This document shows, piece after piece, positions 1-7,483 of a DNA stretch of 64,000 bases. The notes below the pieces were generated by a model that was given only the letters and a program-made list of their open reading frames with translations, was not told the DNA's origin and made no database searches. The stretch's first letter is position 1, and each line of letters begins with the position of its first letter. The DNA is from Sphingobacterium spiritivorum (GTDB taxonomy: Bacteria; Bacteroidota; Bacteroidia; Sphingobacteriales; Sphingobacteriaceae): positions 248,001 to 312,000 of the forward strand of contig NZ_CP068082.1 in NCBI RefSeq assembly GCF_016724845.1, read 5' to 3'. A program made the translations under genes and the position numbers.

Positions 1-45
1 TTAATGTTTATCTTCCAGATCATTCGGAAGAAATGCAGTCAGTCG

Positions 46-348
46 CTATGCCTGACGGTGTTGATCGATAACTTGTACAAGATTGTTTTTCATCAATAGT
101 CCGGATTGTCTCCACACCTGCTCGCCGTCTTTAAAAAGTATAAGTGTCGGAACACCCTGTACTTTAAAATTCGAAGCAAGTGACTGATTTTTATCCACAT
201 CAATTTTGATTATGGAAAGATCTTCACCATAATGTTTTTTGACTTCTTCCAGAATAGGAGCCAATTGCTGACACGGACCGCACCAGGATGCTGAAAAATC
301 GATCAGCGCCAGTTTGTGCTTTTGTAATATTTCATTAAATGTTGCCAT
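46..348 (-). CDS. trxA: Thioredoxin
   Basis: About 100 residues, a standard single-domain cytoplasmic thioredoxin that reduces protein disulfides. The active site WCGPC is at residues 22-26 and the cis-proline motif GVPTL is near residue 65. I start at the ATG at 348 (MATFNE), because the 19 residues that could precede it do not fit the thioredoxin fold and would overlap the upstream rhodanese gene. The ATG lies about 10 bp after the rhodanese stop, so the two genes probably share a transcript. The amber stop at 46-48 is followed by 14 further open codons to a TAA at the window edge; these are not needed for the fold. Confidence 0.93.
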   Translation of the reverse strand: MATFNEILQKHKLALIDFSASWCGPCQQLAPILEEVKKHYGEDLSIIKIDVDKNQSLASNFKVQGVPTLILFKDGEQVWRQSGLLMKNNLVQVIDQHRQA

Positions 349-358
349 ATAATCAATC

Positions 359-1051
359 TTATTTCTGTTCAGTATCCTGCACCGCAGAAACAGCTTTATA
401 ACCACCTTCCACGTTGAGGATATTATGTATACCCTTAGCGTACAATAATGATGCCGCCAGACTACTTCTGTAGCCGGACTGACATTGTAGCAGATAGGTC
501 TTATCGGAATCTATATTTATCTGAAAACCGGATGTATTCAAAGGAATATGAAGTGACTTTTCTACATGCCCTTTTGTGTATTCCTGAGGCGTCCGTACAT
601 CTACATATACATACTTCGCCTTCTGCGTATGATCCAGTGCCTGAGCAGCTGTAACACTGCCAATACGTTCAATCGGTTTATGCGCTTCTGTCCATGGTTC
701 TAACCCTCCTTTAAGATAGCCGATGACATTCTTATATCCAAGAGCATGCAATTTATCTATAATCAGTTTCTCCTGTCCCACTTCTGCAACAAGAAGAACT
801 CCTGTATCTTTATTGTTTACAATTTTAGTCATCCAGCTATCGAATGGCCCTTCCCAACCGATATTGATACTTTTGGAAACAAAGCCTTTCAGAAAATCAT
901 CTGCCTTCCGGGTATCGATGATCAGATATTGATCTGCTGCTTCCGCAAATTGCTCTGCAGATAATGCCATACTGTCCTGCTGAACGCTGTCAGCTTTACT
1001 ATATCCGGATAATGACATCAGGAACATACATAGGATTACTATTTTTTTCAT
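359..1051 (-). CDS. Tandem rhodanese-domain protein, exported
   Basis: A 230-residue protein with a hydrophobic N-terminal signal (MKKIVILCMFLMSLSG) followed by two rhodanese domains (about 30-125 and 130-228). Rhodanese domains transfer sulfane sulfur through an active-site cysteine. The second domain has the catalytic loop with Cys190 (LLQCQSGYRS); the first has no cysteine at the equivalent loop (LLVAEVGQEK), so it is probably structural or regulatory, as in TST-type tandem rhodaneses. The start at 1051 (MKKIVI) is preferred because it begins the signal peptide directly. It lies upstream of the thioredoxin gene, suggesting a joint redox or sulfur role. The true sulfur acceptor is unknown. 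Confidence 0.88.
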   Translation of the reverse strand: MKKIVILCMFLMSLSGYSKADSVQQDSMALSAEQFAEAADQYLIIDTRKADDFLKGFVSKSINIGWEGPFDSWMTKIVNNKDTGVLLVAEVGQEKLIIDKLHALGYKNVIGYLKGGLEPWTEAHKPIERIGSVTAAQALDHTQKAKYVYVDVRTPQEYTKGHVEKSLHIPLNTSGFQINIDSDKTYLLQCQSGYRSSLAASLLYAKGIHNILNVEGGYKAVSAVQDTEQK

Positions 1052-1133
1052 TCGTAAGTGAAGTTTTAAAAACACAATGATTGAATTGTTTGAAACTCTT
1101 AAAACCAGATAGCGGGTTTTAAATTATTGGGTA

Positions 1134-1991
1134 TTAATTGCGATACGGTATAGCCAGCGATTCCAGTTTTTCGATATCGCCATTATAGATATTAAGATCT
1201 ACATTACCATTTATTCCCCGAACTGATCCTTTTTCAGAAAATTGCCAAAAATCCCAGTGGTCTTTCAGATCGTCTATCCAGAAGTTATAATTTGCAATCC
1301 AGATGACATGATCTGAAAATTCTTTCTCCAGAAAGTCCGTAAAAAACTTATCTCCGGAATACAGAATAGGCTTGATCCCGTAATGCGCTTCTACAAAGCC
1401 TAACCAGCGCTTCAATCCTGTACGCAGACTGTCCATAGACTGATTGACAGGCATCTCCTCTATATCCAGCACCGGCGGCAGATCCCCTGCTTTCAGGTGA
1501 ACTGTCTTCACAAAATTCCGAGCTTGTTTTAATGAATTTTCATTTGGTCTGAAATAATGATAAGCCCCTCTGATCTTGGCTCTGGAATTCGCTCTTTTCC
1601 AGTTTGTTTTAAATTTAGAATCCACCCCGGATTCGCCCATAGTCGCCCGGATAAAAATAAAGTCTACCGGAAATTTATCATTGATTGTATTGACTTGTAC
1701 CCAGTCTATATCACCCTGATACTGACTGATATCTATCCCGAATATCTTATCATCATGCTTACTCATGAGTTCGACATTACGAATGTCGTATTTAGCATCT
1801 TTCCATCCGTTCTGCTCCTTCCCGGAAACTACTTCTCTGATATAGTAACGGATTCCTGAACGATAATGCCAACTTACGGCAAGCAACACAATGATAACAG
1901 GAATGACTATACTCCATATAAGATATACTTTTCTGTCATCCTTTACCTCCCTTTTAGGTGGTGCAGCCCTCTTCACAGCCTTTTTCGCCAT
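1134..1991 (-). CDS. GH25 family lysozyme, membrane-anchored
   Basis: A 285-residue protein: a basic N-terminus, one transmembrane helix (about 22-41), then a glycoside hydrolase family 25 domain (about 82-275). GH25 enzymes are N-acetylmuramidases cutting peptidoglycan. Visible family marks are GIDISQYQGDIDW with Asp87, LDIEE with Asp176 and Glu178 (the catalytic DxE), and a final DLN motif. The single N-terminal anchor would place the catalytic domain in the periplasm. Its start lies 64 bp from the divergent bestrophin gene, so the two share a promoter region. Confidence 0.9.
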   Translation of the reverse strand: MAKKAVKRAAPPKREVKDDRKVYLIWSIVIPVIIVLLAVSWHYRSGIRYYIREVVSGKEQNGWKDAKYDIRNVELMSKHDDKIFGIDISQYQGDIDWVQVNTINDKFPVDFIFIRATMGESGVDSKFKTNWKRANSRAKIRGAYHYFRPNENSLKQARNFVKTVHLKAGDLPPVLDIEEMPVNQSMDSLRTGLKRWLGFVEAHYGIKPILYSGDKFFTDFLEKEFSDHVIWIANYNFWIDDLKDHWDFWQFSEKGSVRGINGNVDLNIYNGDIEKLESLAIPYRN

Positions 1992-2055
1992 GCCCTGAAA
2001 TTAATGCATTACACGGATACTTTCAAATTAAATTTGAACAAATTATATTTGTCCA

Positions 2056-2940
2056 ATGCAAGTGTATAATCCTAAAGAATGGTTCAAAGCCACCTTTTAT
2101 CTCCACAAGTCGGACACCGTCCGCAAACTCCTTCCCTATCTGCTTTTAGCCGCTGCTTTTTCAGGAGGAATTGCTTATTTGGAACTTGAATATCTTCGGT
2201 TGTCGGAAAAGAGCTGGATTAAAAATATTACGATTGTACATAGTTTATTAGGTTTTGCATTGTCCCTGCTTCTTGTATTCCGCACCAATACAGCCTATGA
2301 CAGATGGTGGGAAGCGCGTAAACAATGGGGTACATTAACAAATATAAGCCGTACGCTGGCTTATAAAATGAATGCATTTCTGCCGGAAGATGATCATACC
2401 AACCGCTCTTTCTTCAGAAAGGCGATTCCTCTCTACGCTGAATTGACACAATCTTTCCTGCGATCGGATTACACAACATATATGCTGGATGATAAGGAAC
2501 ACCCAGAACTGGGAAATCTGGACCTGAAAAAACATGCGCCAAATCAACTCGCTGCCCTGATTTTCAAAAAAGTAACGAATCTCTATAAGTCGGGCATCTT
2601 GTCCGGTGAACAATTTATTATCCTGAATGACGAACTGCAATCGCTGACCAATATCTGCGGGGCCTGTGAACGGATCAAAAACACTCCCATTCCGCAGTCA
2701 TATAGCTCGTTTATCAAGAAGTTTATTGTATTCTATGTATTTACGCTCCCTGTAGGCTATGTGTTTTCTATAGGTTACTTTGTTATTGCAGCAGTGCCTT
2801 TTGTATTCTATGTACTGGCTTCGCTGGAATTGATTGCTGAATCTATTGAAGATCCATTCGGAATTGACTCAGATGACTTGCCTCTGGAGAAACTAGCAGC
2901 TAATATTAAGAAGCATTCGCATGAAATTTTACATCCTTAA
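2056..2940 (+). CDS. Bestrophin-family (UPF0187) membrane channel protein
   Basis: A 294-residue multi-pass protein of the bestrophin/YneE family, predicted to form pentameric anion or cation channels. Family marks include the N-terminal NPKEWFKATF segment, the conserved NTAYDRWWEARKQWG stretch (about 77-91) and the C-terminal EDPFGIDSDDLPLE motif (about 272-285). A second family member lies at 24740-25768. A TATATTTG match to the Bacteroidota -7 element at 2044-2051 ends only 4 nt before the ATG, so the mRNA may be leaderless or nearly so. Confidence 0.9.
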   Translation: MQVYNPKEWFKATFYLHKSDTVRKLLPYLLLAAAFSGGIAYLELEYLRLSEKSWIKNITIVHSLLGFALSLLLVFRTNTAYDRWWEARKQWGTLTNISRTLAYKMNAFLPEDDHTNRSFFRKAIPLYAELTQSFLRSDYTTYMLDDKEHPELGNLDLKKHAPNQLAALIFKKVTNLYKSGILSGEQFIILNDELQSLTNICGACERIKNTPIPQSYSSFIKKFIVFYVFTLPVGYVFSIGYFVIAAVPFVFYVLASLELIAESIEDPFGIDSDDLPLEKLAANIKKHSHEILHP

Positions 2941-3001
2941 GCCCCTTTAAAGGCACTTAAATAAAATATTAAGCTCATTTTCAGGGCTATAAAAAATAAG
3001 T

Positions 3002-3032
3002 TTTGCAGAACAAATGAATATTTCTACTTTTG
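3002..3032 (+). promoter_or_regulatory. Promoter of tRNA-Ser
   Basis: TTTG at 3002-3005, a 19-nt spacer, and TACTTTTG at 3025-3032 match the Bacteroidota housekeeping promoter (TTTG / 19-21 nt / TAnnTTTG). The tRNA begins 5 nt after the -7 element. It is one of the clearest promoters in the window and supports the phylum assignment. Confidence 0.8.
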
Positions 3033-3036
3033 TCGC

Positions 3037-3121
3037 GGAGAGTTGGCAGAGTGGTCGAATGCGGCAGTCTTGAAAACTGTTGACTGTCACAGGTCCGGGG
3101 GTTCGAATCCCTCACTCTCCG
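3037..3121 (+). tRNA. tRNA-Ser(UGA)
   Basis: The acceptor stem pairs GGAGAGT (3037-3043) with ACTCTCC (3114-3120), with G3121 as discriminator base; CCA is not encoded. The anticodon loop CTTGAAA gives anticodon UGA. The T-loop GTTCGAATC and a long variable arm fit a class II serine tRNA of 85 nt. The gene is intact on the left side of the mobile element; its 3' end is the integration site, and the sequence downstream of base 3122 belongs to the element rather than the original chromosome. Confidence 0.97.
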
Positions 3122-3122
3122 C
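3106..3122 (+). repeat. attL: tRNA-Ser 3' end attachment core
   Basis: The 17 bases here match 22063-22079 in 15 positions. The mismatches are at 3112 (T versus G) and 3114 (A versus T); the last 8 bases, CTCTCCGC, are identical. A3114 pairs with T3043 in the tRNA acceptor stem, so the left copy keeps the chromosomal bases and strand exchange probably occurred within or next to CTCTCCGC. Inferred from sequence symmetry only. Confidence 0.75.
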
Positions 3123-4635
3123 TGAGAGGGTCTTCATCAAGAAGACCCTCTTTTTTTTCGTATATCAGCAGCCCTTTTTCTTTCATTTTCAAATGGTTAT
3201 GCGATAATAAACCGAGCATGGTAGGTGTTCGATAAATGCCGTTTTCATAGTACAGATTGCTGTCGAACACCCTGTTCACAAATTCCCTTTTTTGCAAGGT
3301 ATCGGACACCGTATATACGTGGCGCATATCGGTCAATAGGTTTAGGTTATCTTCCAATATGCTGAACGCTTCGCTTTGGTCATTACTCAACCGCTCTATT
3401 GCTCCTTTGAGATTCAATATCTCATTGTTATATACCGAATACCAACGGTCGTAGGTGTCCTTGTTGATTTCGTTCTTTATCCATTTCTCCTCGACCGAAA
3501 ACAGTTTTTCCTCAACTTCCTGCAATTGGGTTCTCTTTTCGATGACCTTTTTACGGTTACTCTCCATTTCCAAATCGAGCGAGCTTTTTGTCACTGTTCT
3601 AATCTTCCTTACCCTTGCACTCGGCAGGCTCATCAGCTCACAGGTTTCCAAAAATTGGTTGTGGGCTTTGACGGCACTTATATTGTTGTGCTTGGAGTGC
3701 CTGCATTTGTAGTAATAGAAATACTTTCCCGATTTGCCCCTTGACGGTGCGCCTGATAATGGATTTCCGCAATGGCATTTCAGTACACCACGCAAAGGGA
3801 TTTCATCATCTATAACTGTCCTCGTTTTTTCGGGTCGTTTCATTTTCTCCTGCACCATCATCCACGTGGTCTTGTCAATGATAGGCTCGTGGATGCCATC
3901 AAACAGACCGCCTGCATAATTCTTGTACGCTTCCACTTTCAGCAAGCCGGCATAGGTCGGGTTTTTAAGCACCCTTTCGATAGCCATATTGCCTTTTGTT
4001 GGAAAGCCCAACCGTTGGGCTTGCTCCTTTATCAGATAAAGTGGTGTATCTCTCAAATAGGCATCGTAAATGAAGCGGACTATCTTAGCTTCTGTTTCCT
4101 CGATTACCAACTGCCGTTCCTTGCGTTCTCCCTGTTTCCTGTACCCGAAAGGAGCATTTTTGTAAACATATCTTCCCTCTTTGGCTTTTGCGGTATAGAT
4201 ACCGCCCTTGACCTTGATGCTACGGTTGATATTGTCCTCTTCGGCAAGCAACAACTGCAATCCTGCACGGAAGAAACTGCCGGGCGTATCGTAATCAAAG
4301 GTAATCCCCTCGGTCACGCTCACCACCTGTATACTGTACTTCTGTTGCAGGAGTTTGACCATACTCATTGCTTCCCCTGCATCACGGCTGAAACGGTCAA
4401 GTTGGTCAATCAATAGGTAATCGACTGTCCTATGATGCTTGGTTATAAACTCCCTTAGTTTGATGAAATCGGGGCGGTCAAATGTCCGTGCGCTCTTGCC
4501 CCTGTCGATAAAGGTATCCACCAATTCCACATTATTAAATTTCAGCCACTGGTCGGTATAGAGTTCCTGTCTTTCGATTGAACCGTTACTTTGTCCGAGT
4601 TGGCTGAACCGTAGGTATCTTATCGCTCTTTTCAT
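3112..4635 (-). CDS. Large serine recombinase (integrase)
   Basis: A 507-residue site-specific recombinase that would integrate and excise the element. It has an N-terminal resolvase domain (about 1-150; catalytic Ser11 in the LRFSQ segment, and LLIDQLDRFSRD), a recombinase domain (about 155-280, including APFGYRK and NPTYAG), a zinc ribbon (KCHCGNPL, then YYKC, near 290-320) and a long coiled coil (about 345-440). The stop codon TGA at 3112-3114 lies inside the tRNA-Ser 3' end and the last residues are encoded by the antisense strand of the adjacent terminator. In the excised circle this stop would be lost and the frame would run 20 codons further. The start ATG at 4635 overlaps the preceding small ORF by 50 bp. 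Confidence 0.92.
   Translation of the reverse strand: MKRAIRYLRFSQLGQSNGSIERQELYTDQWLKFNNVELVDTFIDRGKSARTFDRPDFIKLREFITKHHRTVDYLLIDQLDRFSRDAGEAMSMVKLLQQKYSIQVVSVTEGITFDYDTPGSFFRAGLQLLLAEEDNINRSIKVKGGIYTAKAKEGRYVYKNAPFGYRKQGERKERQLVIEETEAKIVRFIYDAYLRDTPLYLIKEQAQRLGFPTKGNMAIERVLKNPTYAGLLKVEAYKNYAGGLFDGIHEPIIDKTTWMMVQEKMKRPEKTRTVIDDEIPLRGVLKCHCGNPLSGAPSRGKSGKYFYYYKCRHSKHNNISAVKAHNQFLETCELMSLPSARVRKIRTVTKSSLDLEMESNRKKVIEKRTQLQEVEEKLFSVEEKWIKNEINKDTYDRWYSVYNNEILNLKGAIERLSNDQSEAFSILEDNLNLLTDMRHVYTVSDTLQKREFVNRVFDSNLYYENGIYRTPTMLGLLSHNHLKMKEKGLLIYEKKEGLLDEDPLSGE
3125..3158 (+). terminator. Element-borne terminator for tRNA-Ser
   Basis: A perfect 11-bp stem (3125-3135 with 3141-3151), a 5-nt loop and a T-run to 3158. 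It directly follows the tRNA and lies inside the element, so it replaces the tRNA's own terminator, now at 22083-22111. The same bases, read on the minus strand, encode the C-terminal residues of the recombinase. It also separates tRNA transcription from the convergent recombinase gene. Confidence 0.85.
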
Positions 4636-4780
4636 AGTATTCCCTTAACGTTGCAGACACAATAATCTTAATGATTAAATCTACAAATTTTTCCTCTTTC
4701 TCACGCTCCCTTTGCTCGTTAATTTCCAAAATGGTCTTGTCGATTTCGGGAGTTTCCTTGTTTTTCTCACTGTTTTCCAT
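4586..4780 (-). CDS. Small charged protein co-transcribed with the recombinase
   Basis: A 64-residue protein starting at MENSEKNKETPE (4780) rather than the longer frame opening at 4831, because the extra residues look like untranslated sequence. It is rich in Glu and Lys, with one short amphipathic or hydrophobic helix (FVDLIIKIIVSAT) in the middle. It overlaps the recombinase start by 50 bp in another frame, so translation is probably coupled. I do not recognise a family. Position suggests a recombination directionality factor or another recombinase accessory, which is an inference. Confidence 0.6.
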   Translation of the reverse strand: MENSEKNKETPEIDKTILEINEQREREKEEKFVDLIIKIIVSATLREYYEKSDKIPTVQPTRTK

Positions 4781-4881
4781 TGCTGTTACTCCTTTCTGTT
4801 GATAAAAAATCAAGCTGGCTATCAGCTTCATTTTTAAAGCTACCGTGAAAAGGTGTTCGAGCTTTCAATGTTGCAGTCAGA

Positions 4882-4894
4882 GGTAGCATTTGGC
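4882..4894 (+). repeat. GGTAG-YR-TTTG repeat, copy 1
   Basis: GGTAGCATTTGGC, preceded by TCAGA. It lies about 100 bp upstream of the small ORF/recombinase operon start. Related copies lie at 5406-5418 and 5426-5438, on the mob side of the same intergenic region. Confidence 0.5.
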
Positions 4895-5194
4895 GTGAGA
4901 TTACCAAATACTACGAAAGAAATAAATTTAAAATGTACCCAAAAAAGAACAAAAAGGGAGCAAAGGTAAGGCAGACACCCACCGCACCGCCCAACCAAAA
5001 GACTACGGCATAATGGCAGGGCAAATAAGGTGGCTTCGCCGAGTTTTTTGTGTTGCCCTGCCACCCTTCGGGACTTATTCCGTTTCCTTTTGGTTTTTCC
5101 GCTTGTCCGCCTTGATTGAATGGCTTTCTTTTTTTTCTGTTTTTTTCTTTTGGAAAAAATTTTAAGAGGGAGAAGCGTCTTACAAGGAGTGTTT

Positions 5195-5210
5195 GTATGT
5201 ACCTACATAC
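5195..5210. repeat. Palindrome in AT-rich mob control region
   Basis: GTATGTA, CC, TACATAC: a perfect 7-bp inverted repeat with a 2-nt centre, followed by about 120 bp with many catac/tacata words. It could be a protein-binding site or part of an origin; nothing decides between these. Confidence 0.4.
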
Positions 5211-5405
5211 TTACGCCCATACATAGGTAAACCTTCAAATAAAAGCGTAAAAGCATACAACTATAAAAACATATTTACATACAAGCGTACACGCAGTTTT
5301 ACACACGTATTCATATATGCAGATTTGTACCAATGTCCTCATACTTTCGTTTTTTCTATCCGATTTTTCCCCGATTTGGATATTATCTGCCTTTCATTTC
5401 AGTAT

Positions 5406-5438
5406 GGTAGCATTTGTCGTTCAGAGGTAGTGTTTGTC
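5406..5438 (+). repeat. GGTAG-YR-TTTG repeats, copies 2 and 3
   Basis: GGTAGCATTTGTC at 5406-5418 and GGTAGTGTTTGTC at 5426-5438, spaced 20 bp start to start, which is close to two helical turns. Copy 3 shares the TTCAGA/GTCAGA lead of copy 1. The spacing suggests cooperative binding of one protein on one face of the helix, inferred from spacing alone. Confidence 0.5.
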
Positions 5439-5530
5439 CGAGTGCCAAACGCCCATAGTTCCTTTACTTTGTAAAGGAACAGCAGAGGAGTTTAACGCAC
5501 CAAAATCAGCGTATTTACGGACAACATGAA

Positions 5531-5660
5531 AAACAGTTTCGTACTGTTTCTTTGGCCAACTCCAATCCGTTCCGTAGGACGGATTTTTCTGAACCCATGT
5601 TCAGAGCAAGTTATCTTTTGAGCTACTCGAAATGAATTTCCGTACCTCAAAAGCACTTGC
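5531..5660 (+). other. Cluster of four hairpins; candidate oriT
   Basis: Four inverted repeats follow one another: AAACAGT/ACTGTTT (5531-5549), AATCCGT/ACGGATT (5564-5585, followed by T residues), CTGAAC/GTTCAG (5589-5604), and a long imperfect one, GCAAGT..CTTTTGAG with CTCAAAAG..ACTTGC (5606-5660), containing a nested GAAAT/ATTTC. The cluster ends 65 bp before mobA. MOB relaxases usually nick next to an inverted repeat close to their own gene, so the last repeat is the best oriT candidate. A leader attenuator for mobA is the main alternative. Confidence 0.5.
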
Positions 5661-5725
5661 CCTTGCAGGGGGCTGGAAACGGCTCCGAAGTCGCCCGTTT
5701 GTTTAAAATTTAAAATGGATTTATT

Positions 5726-6160
5726 ATGGAAGAAAAGAACAGTAAACAGGTTAGAAAAACAGGGAGAAAACCGAAGAACGACCCTGCGGTCAATCGGTAT
5801 TCCATTAACCTGAATGCAGAGGACAAAGCCAAGTTCCTTGCCCTCTTTGACCAATCGGGAATGAAAGTAGTGGCACATTTCATTACAGCCTGCATCTTTC
5901 AGAAGACGGTAAAGACCGTAAAGATTGATATGGATGCCATAGAATATCACGAAAAGCTGACCCGATTTTTTAGCCAATTCAGGGCAATCGGAACAAATTA
6001 CAATCAGGTTGTAAAGCTATTGTACCGCAATTTTTCGGAAAAAAAAGCATCCGCATACCTCTTTAAACTGGAAAAAGAAACCATTGAATTGGCAAAACTG
6101 ACTACAGAAATCATCCGTCTTACACAGGAATTTGAAGCAAAGTATCTGAAAAAAGAGTAA
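5726..6160 (+). CDS. mobA: MobA-type mobilization accessory protein
   Basis: A 144-residue protein of the Bacteroidota MobA/MobC-like relaxosome family. It has a basic N-terminus (RKTGRKPKNDP), then a ribbon-helix-helix-like segment (VNRYSINLNAEDKAKFLALFDQ, about 25-46), then a helical part with FRAIGTNYNQVVKLLYRNF (about 86-104), the conserved family segment. Such proteins bind oriT and assist the relaxase. It sits 4 bp upstream of the relaxase gene, and the naming follows Bacteroidota usage. Confidence 0.85.
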   Translation: MEEKNSKQVRKTGRKPKNDPAVNRYSINLNAEDKAKFLALFDQSGMKVVAHFITACIFQKTVKTVKIDMDAIEYHEKLTRFFSQFRAIGTNYNQVVKLLYRNFSEKKASAYLFKLEKETIELAKLTTEIIRLTQEFEAKYLKKE

Positions 6161-6164
6161 AGAA

Positions 6165-7430
6165 ATGATTGCAAAAATCGGAAAGGGAAGCAATATGTAC
6201 GGAGCGATTTTGTACAATCAGCAGAAAGTGGACAGGGAAAACGGAGCAGTTCTGTTGCTGAACAAGATACCCGACACAACGGACGGCAAATATTCCGTAG
6301 CGTATTTCAATAAATGCTTTGAACCGTATCTATCGGCAAATATCAAAACGGAAAAGACGGTACGGCATATTTCCTTGAACCCCGATCCGAAAGACAAAGT
6401 AAGCGATGAACAGTTTACCGAAATGGCTCGCGTGTATATGGAACGTATGGGTTACGGCAATCAGCCCTATATTGTCTTCAAGCATACCGACATTGACCGC
6501 ACACATATCCATATTGTTTCGACCTGTGTAGGCATTGACGGAAAGAAAATCCCCGATGATTACGACCACCCACGTTCAATGGCAATATGCCGGGATTTGG
6601 AACAGAAATACAACCTGCACAAAGCCACCGAGCAGGAGCAGAAACAAGGCAATAAAGTTTTCAAACCTGTGGATTATCAGCGTGGCGATATAAAGAGCCA
6701 AATCGCTTCGGTAGTCCGCCATTTGCCAAAATATTATAGCTTTTCAACTATGGGTAGCTACAATGCGTTACTTTCCCTTTTCAACATCACGGCAGAGGAA
6801 GTCAAAGGCGAGCGGAACGGTCAGACGGTAAACGGATTGGTCTATATGGCATTGGACGACAAGGGAGAAAAGGCAAGCAATCCGTTCAAAGCATCGCTAT
6901 TCGGAAAAGATGCAGGGGTTGCACAACTGCAAAAACATTTTGAGCAGGCCAAAGAAAAAATGAAAACCACGCCTACAAGGTCTGTTATGAAAAACACAGT
7001 GGAACTTGCTATACATACAACACGCAACGAAACAGATTTTAAAAAGCAGTTGACCGAGCAGGGTATTAATACAGTTGTTTACAGAAATGACAACGGACGT
7101 ATTTACGGTATAACGTTCATCGACCACGAAAGCCGTAGCGTTTGGAACGGTTCGGCTCTGGACAGAAGCCTGTCGGCAAATGTTTTTAATGATTGGTGGA
7201 ACAATGGCAATAAGCCTGAACTGAAGATACAGGATAGCCCTGTTTCCAAAACGAATACATTGGACGATTTGCCAACTAAAGACCTTTTTGAGTTTATCCC
7301 ACAGGAACATTCGCACAGTTCCGATTTATGGCTATTCAGCCTATTACCCGATGCAAAGGGAGAGGATTATGAGGAAGAACAGTTTGCCAAACGAATGAAG
7401 AAGAAAAAGAAGAAAGGGAGGAGGTTGTAA
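6165..7430 (+). CDS. mobB: MobB-type relaxase (mobilization nuclease)
   Basis: A 421-residue relaxase of the MobA/VirD2 superfamily. The N-terminal region (MIAKIGKGSNMYGAILYNQQK) supplies the probable catalytic tyrosine, and the metal-binding motif HTDIDRTHIHI (about 105-115) supplies the three histidines/aspartate typical of MOBP-type enzymes. The enzyme would nick one strand at oriT and lead it into a recipient using another element's transfer machinery, since no TraG-like coupling protein is encoded here. The C-terminus ends in a lysine/arginine tract. It is translationally coupled to mobA and convergent with the LysR gene. Confidence 0.9.
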   Translation: MIAKIGKGSNMYGAILYNQQKVDRENGAVLLLNKIPDTTDGKYSVAYFNKCFEPYLSANIKTEKTVRHISLNPDPKDKVSDEQFTEMARVYMERMGYGNQPYIVFKHTDIDRTHIHIVSTCVGIDGKKIPDDYDHPRSMAICRDLEQKYNLHKATEQEQKQGNKVFKPVDYQRGDIKSQIASVVRHLPKYYSFSTMGSYNALLSLFNITAEEVKGERNGQTVNGLVYMALDDKGEKASNPFKASLFGKDAGVAQLQKHFEQAKEKMKTTPTRSVMKNTVELAIHTTRNETDFKKQLTEQGINTVVYRNDNGRIYGITFIDHESRSVWNGSALDRSLSANVFNDWWNNGNKPELKIQDSPVSKTNTLDDLPTKDLFEFIPQEHSHSSDLWLFSLLPDAKGEDYEEEQFAKRMKKKKKKGRRL

Positions 7431-7483
7431 AAAACCCTGTTGATTGGAACAAGCATCTATATATCGTTAGAATTGCAAAGGGC

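Larger units (their letters stand above)
4781..5725. other. Non-coding control region between the recombinase and mob operons
   Basis: About 945 bp without a credible gene. It lies between two divergent operons and holds three copies of a GGTAG-YR-TTTG repeat (4882, 5406, 5426), an AT-rich stretch of repeated catac/tacata words with a palindrome at 5195-5210, and four successive hairpins at 5531-5660 just before mobA. A plausible division is promoters and operators in the left part and oriT on the right. ORFs here of 70-160 codons have no protein-like composition and were rejected. Confidence 0.6.

Noticed and set aside
1..45. Fourteen open codons after the thioredoxin amber stop
   Set aside because: Thioredoxin is complete at the amber stop. 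The extension has no recognisable fold and could be chance; no start codon for a separate gene is seen.
3257..4416. Several ORFs of 65-214 codons antisense to the recombinase
   Set aside because: They are shadow frames of a gene with clear resolvase, recombinase and zinc-ribbon domains.
4840..5064. A 74-codon minus-strand ORF upstream of the recombinase operon
   Set aside because: Atypical, with Cys/Leu-rich low-complexity sequence; it covers the GGTAG repeat and shows no family features.
5193..5474. A 93-codon plus-strand ORF in the mob control region
   Set aside because: Composition reflects the AT-rich repeat tract (many Tyr, Ser, Phe), it covers the repeats and the palindrome, and it has no domain-like pattern or promoter.
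5492..5977. A 161-codon minus-strand ORF across the hairpin cluster
   Set aside because: It runs antisense through mobA and the hairpins; mobA's codon pattern and domain match decide for the plus strand.
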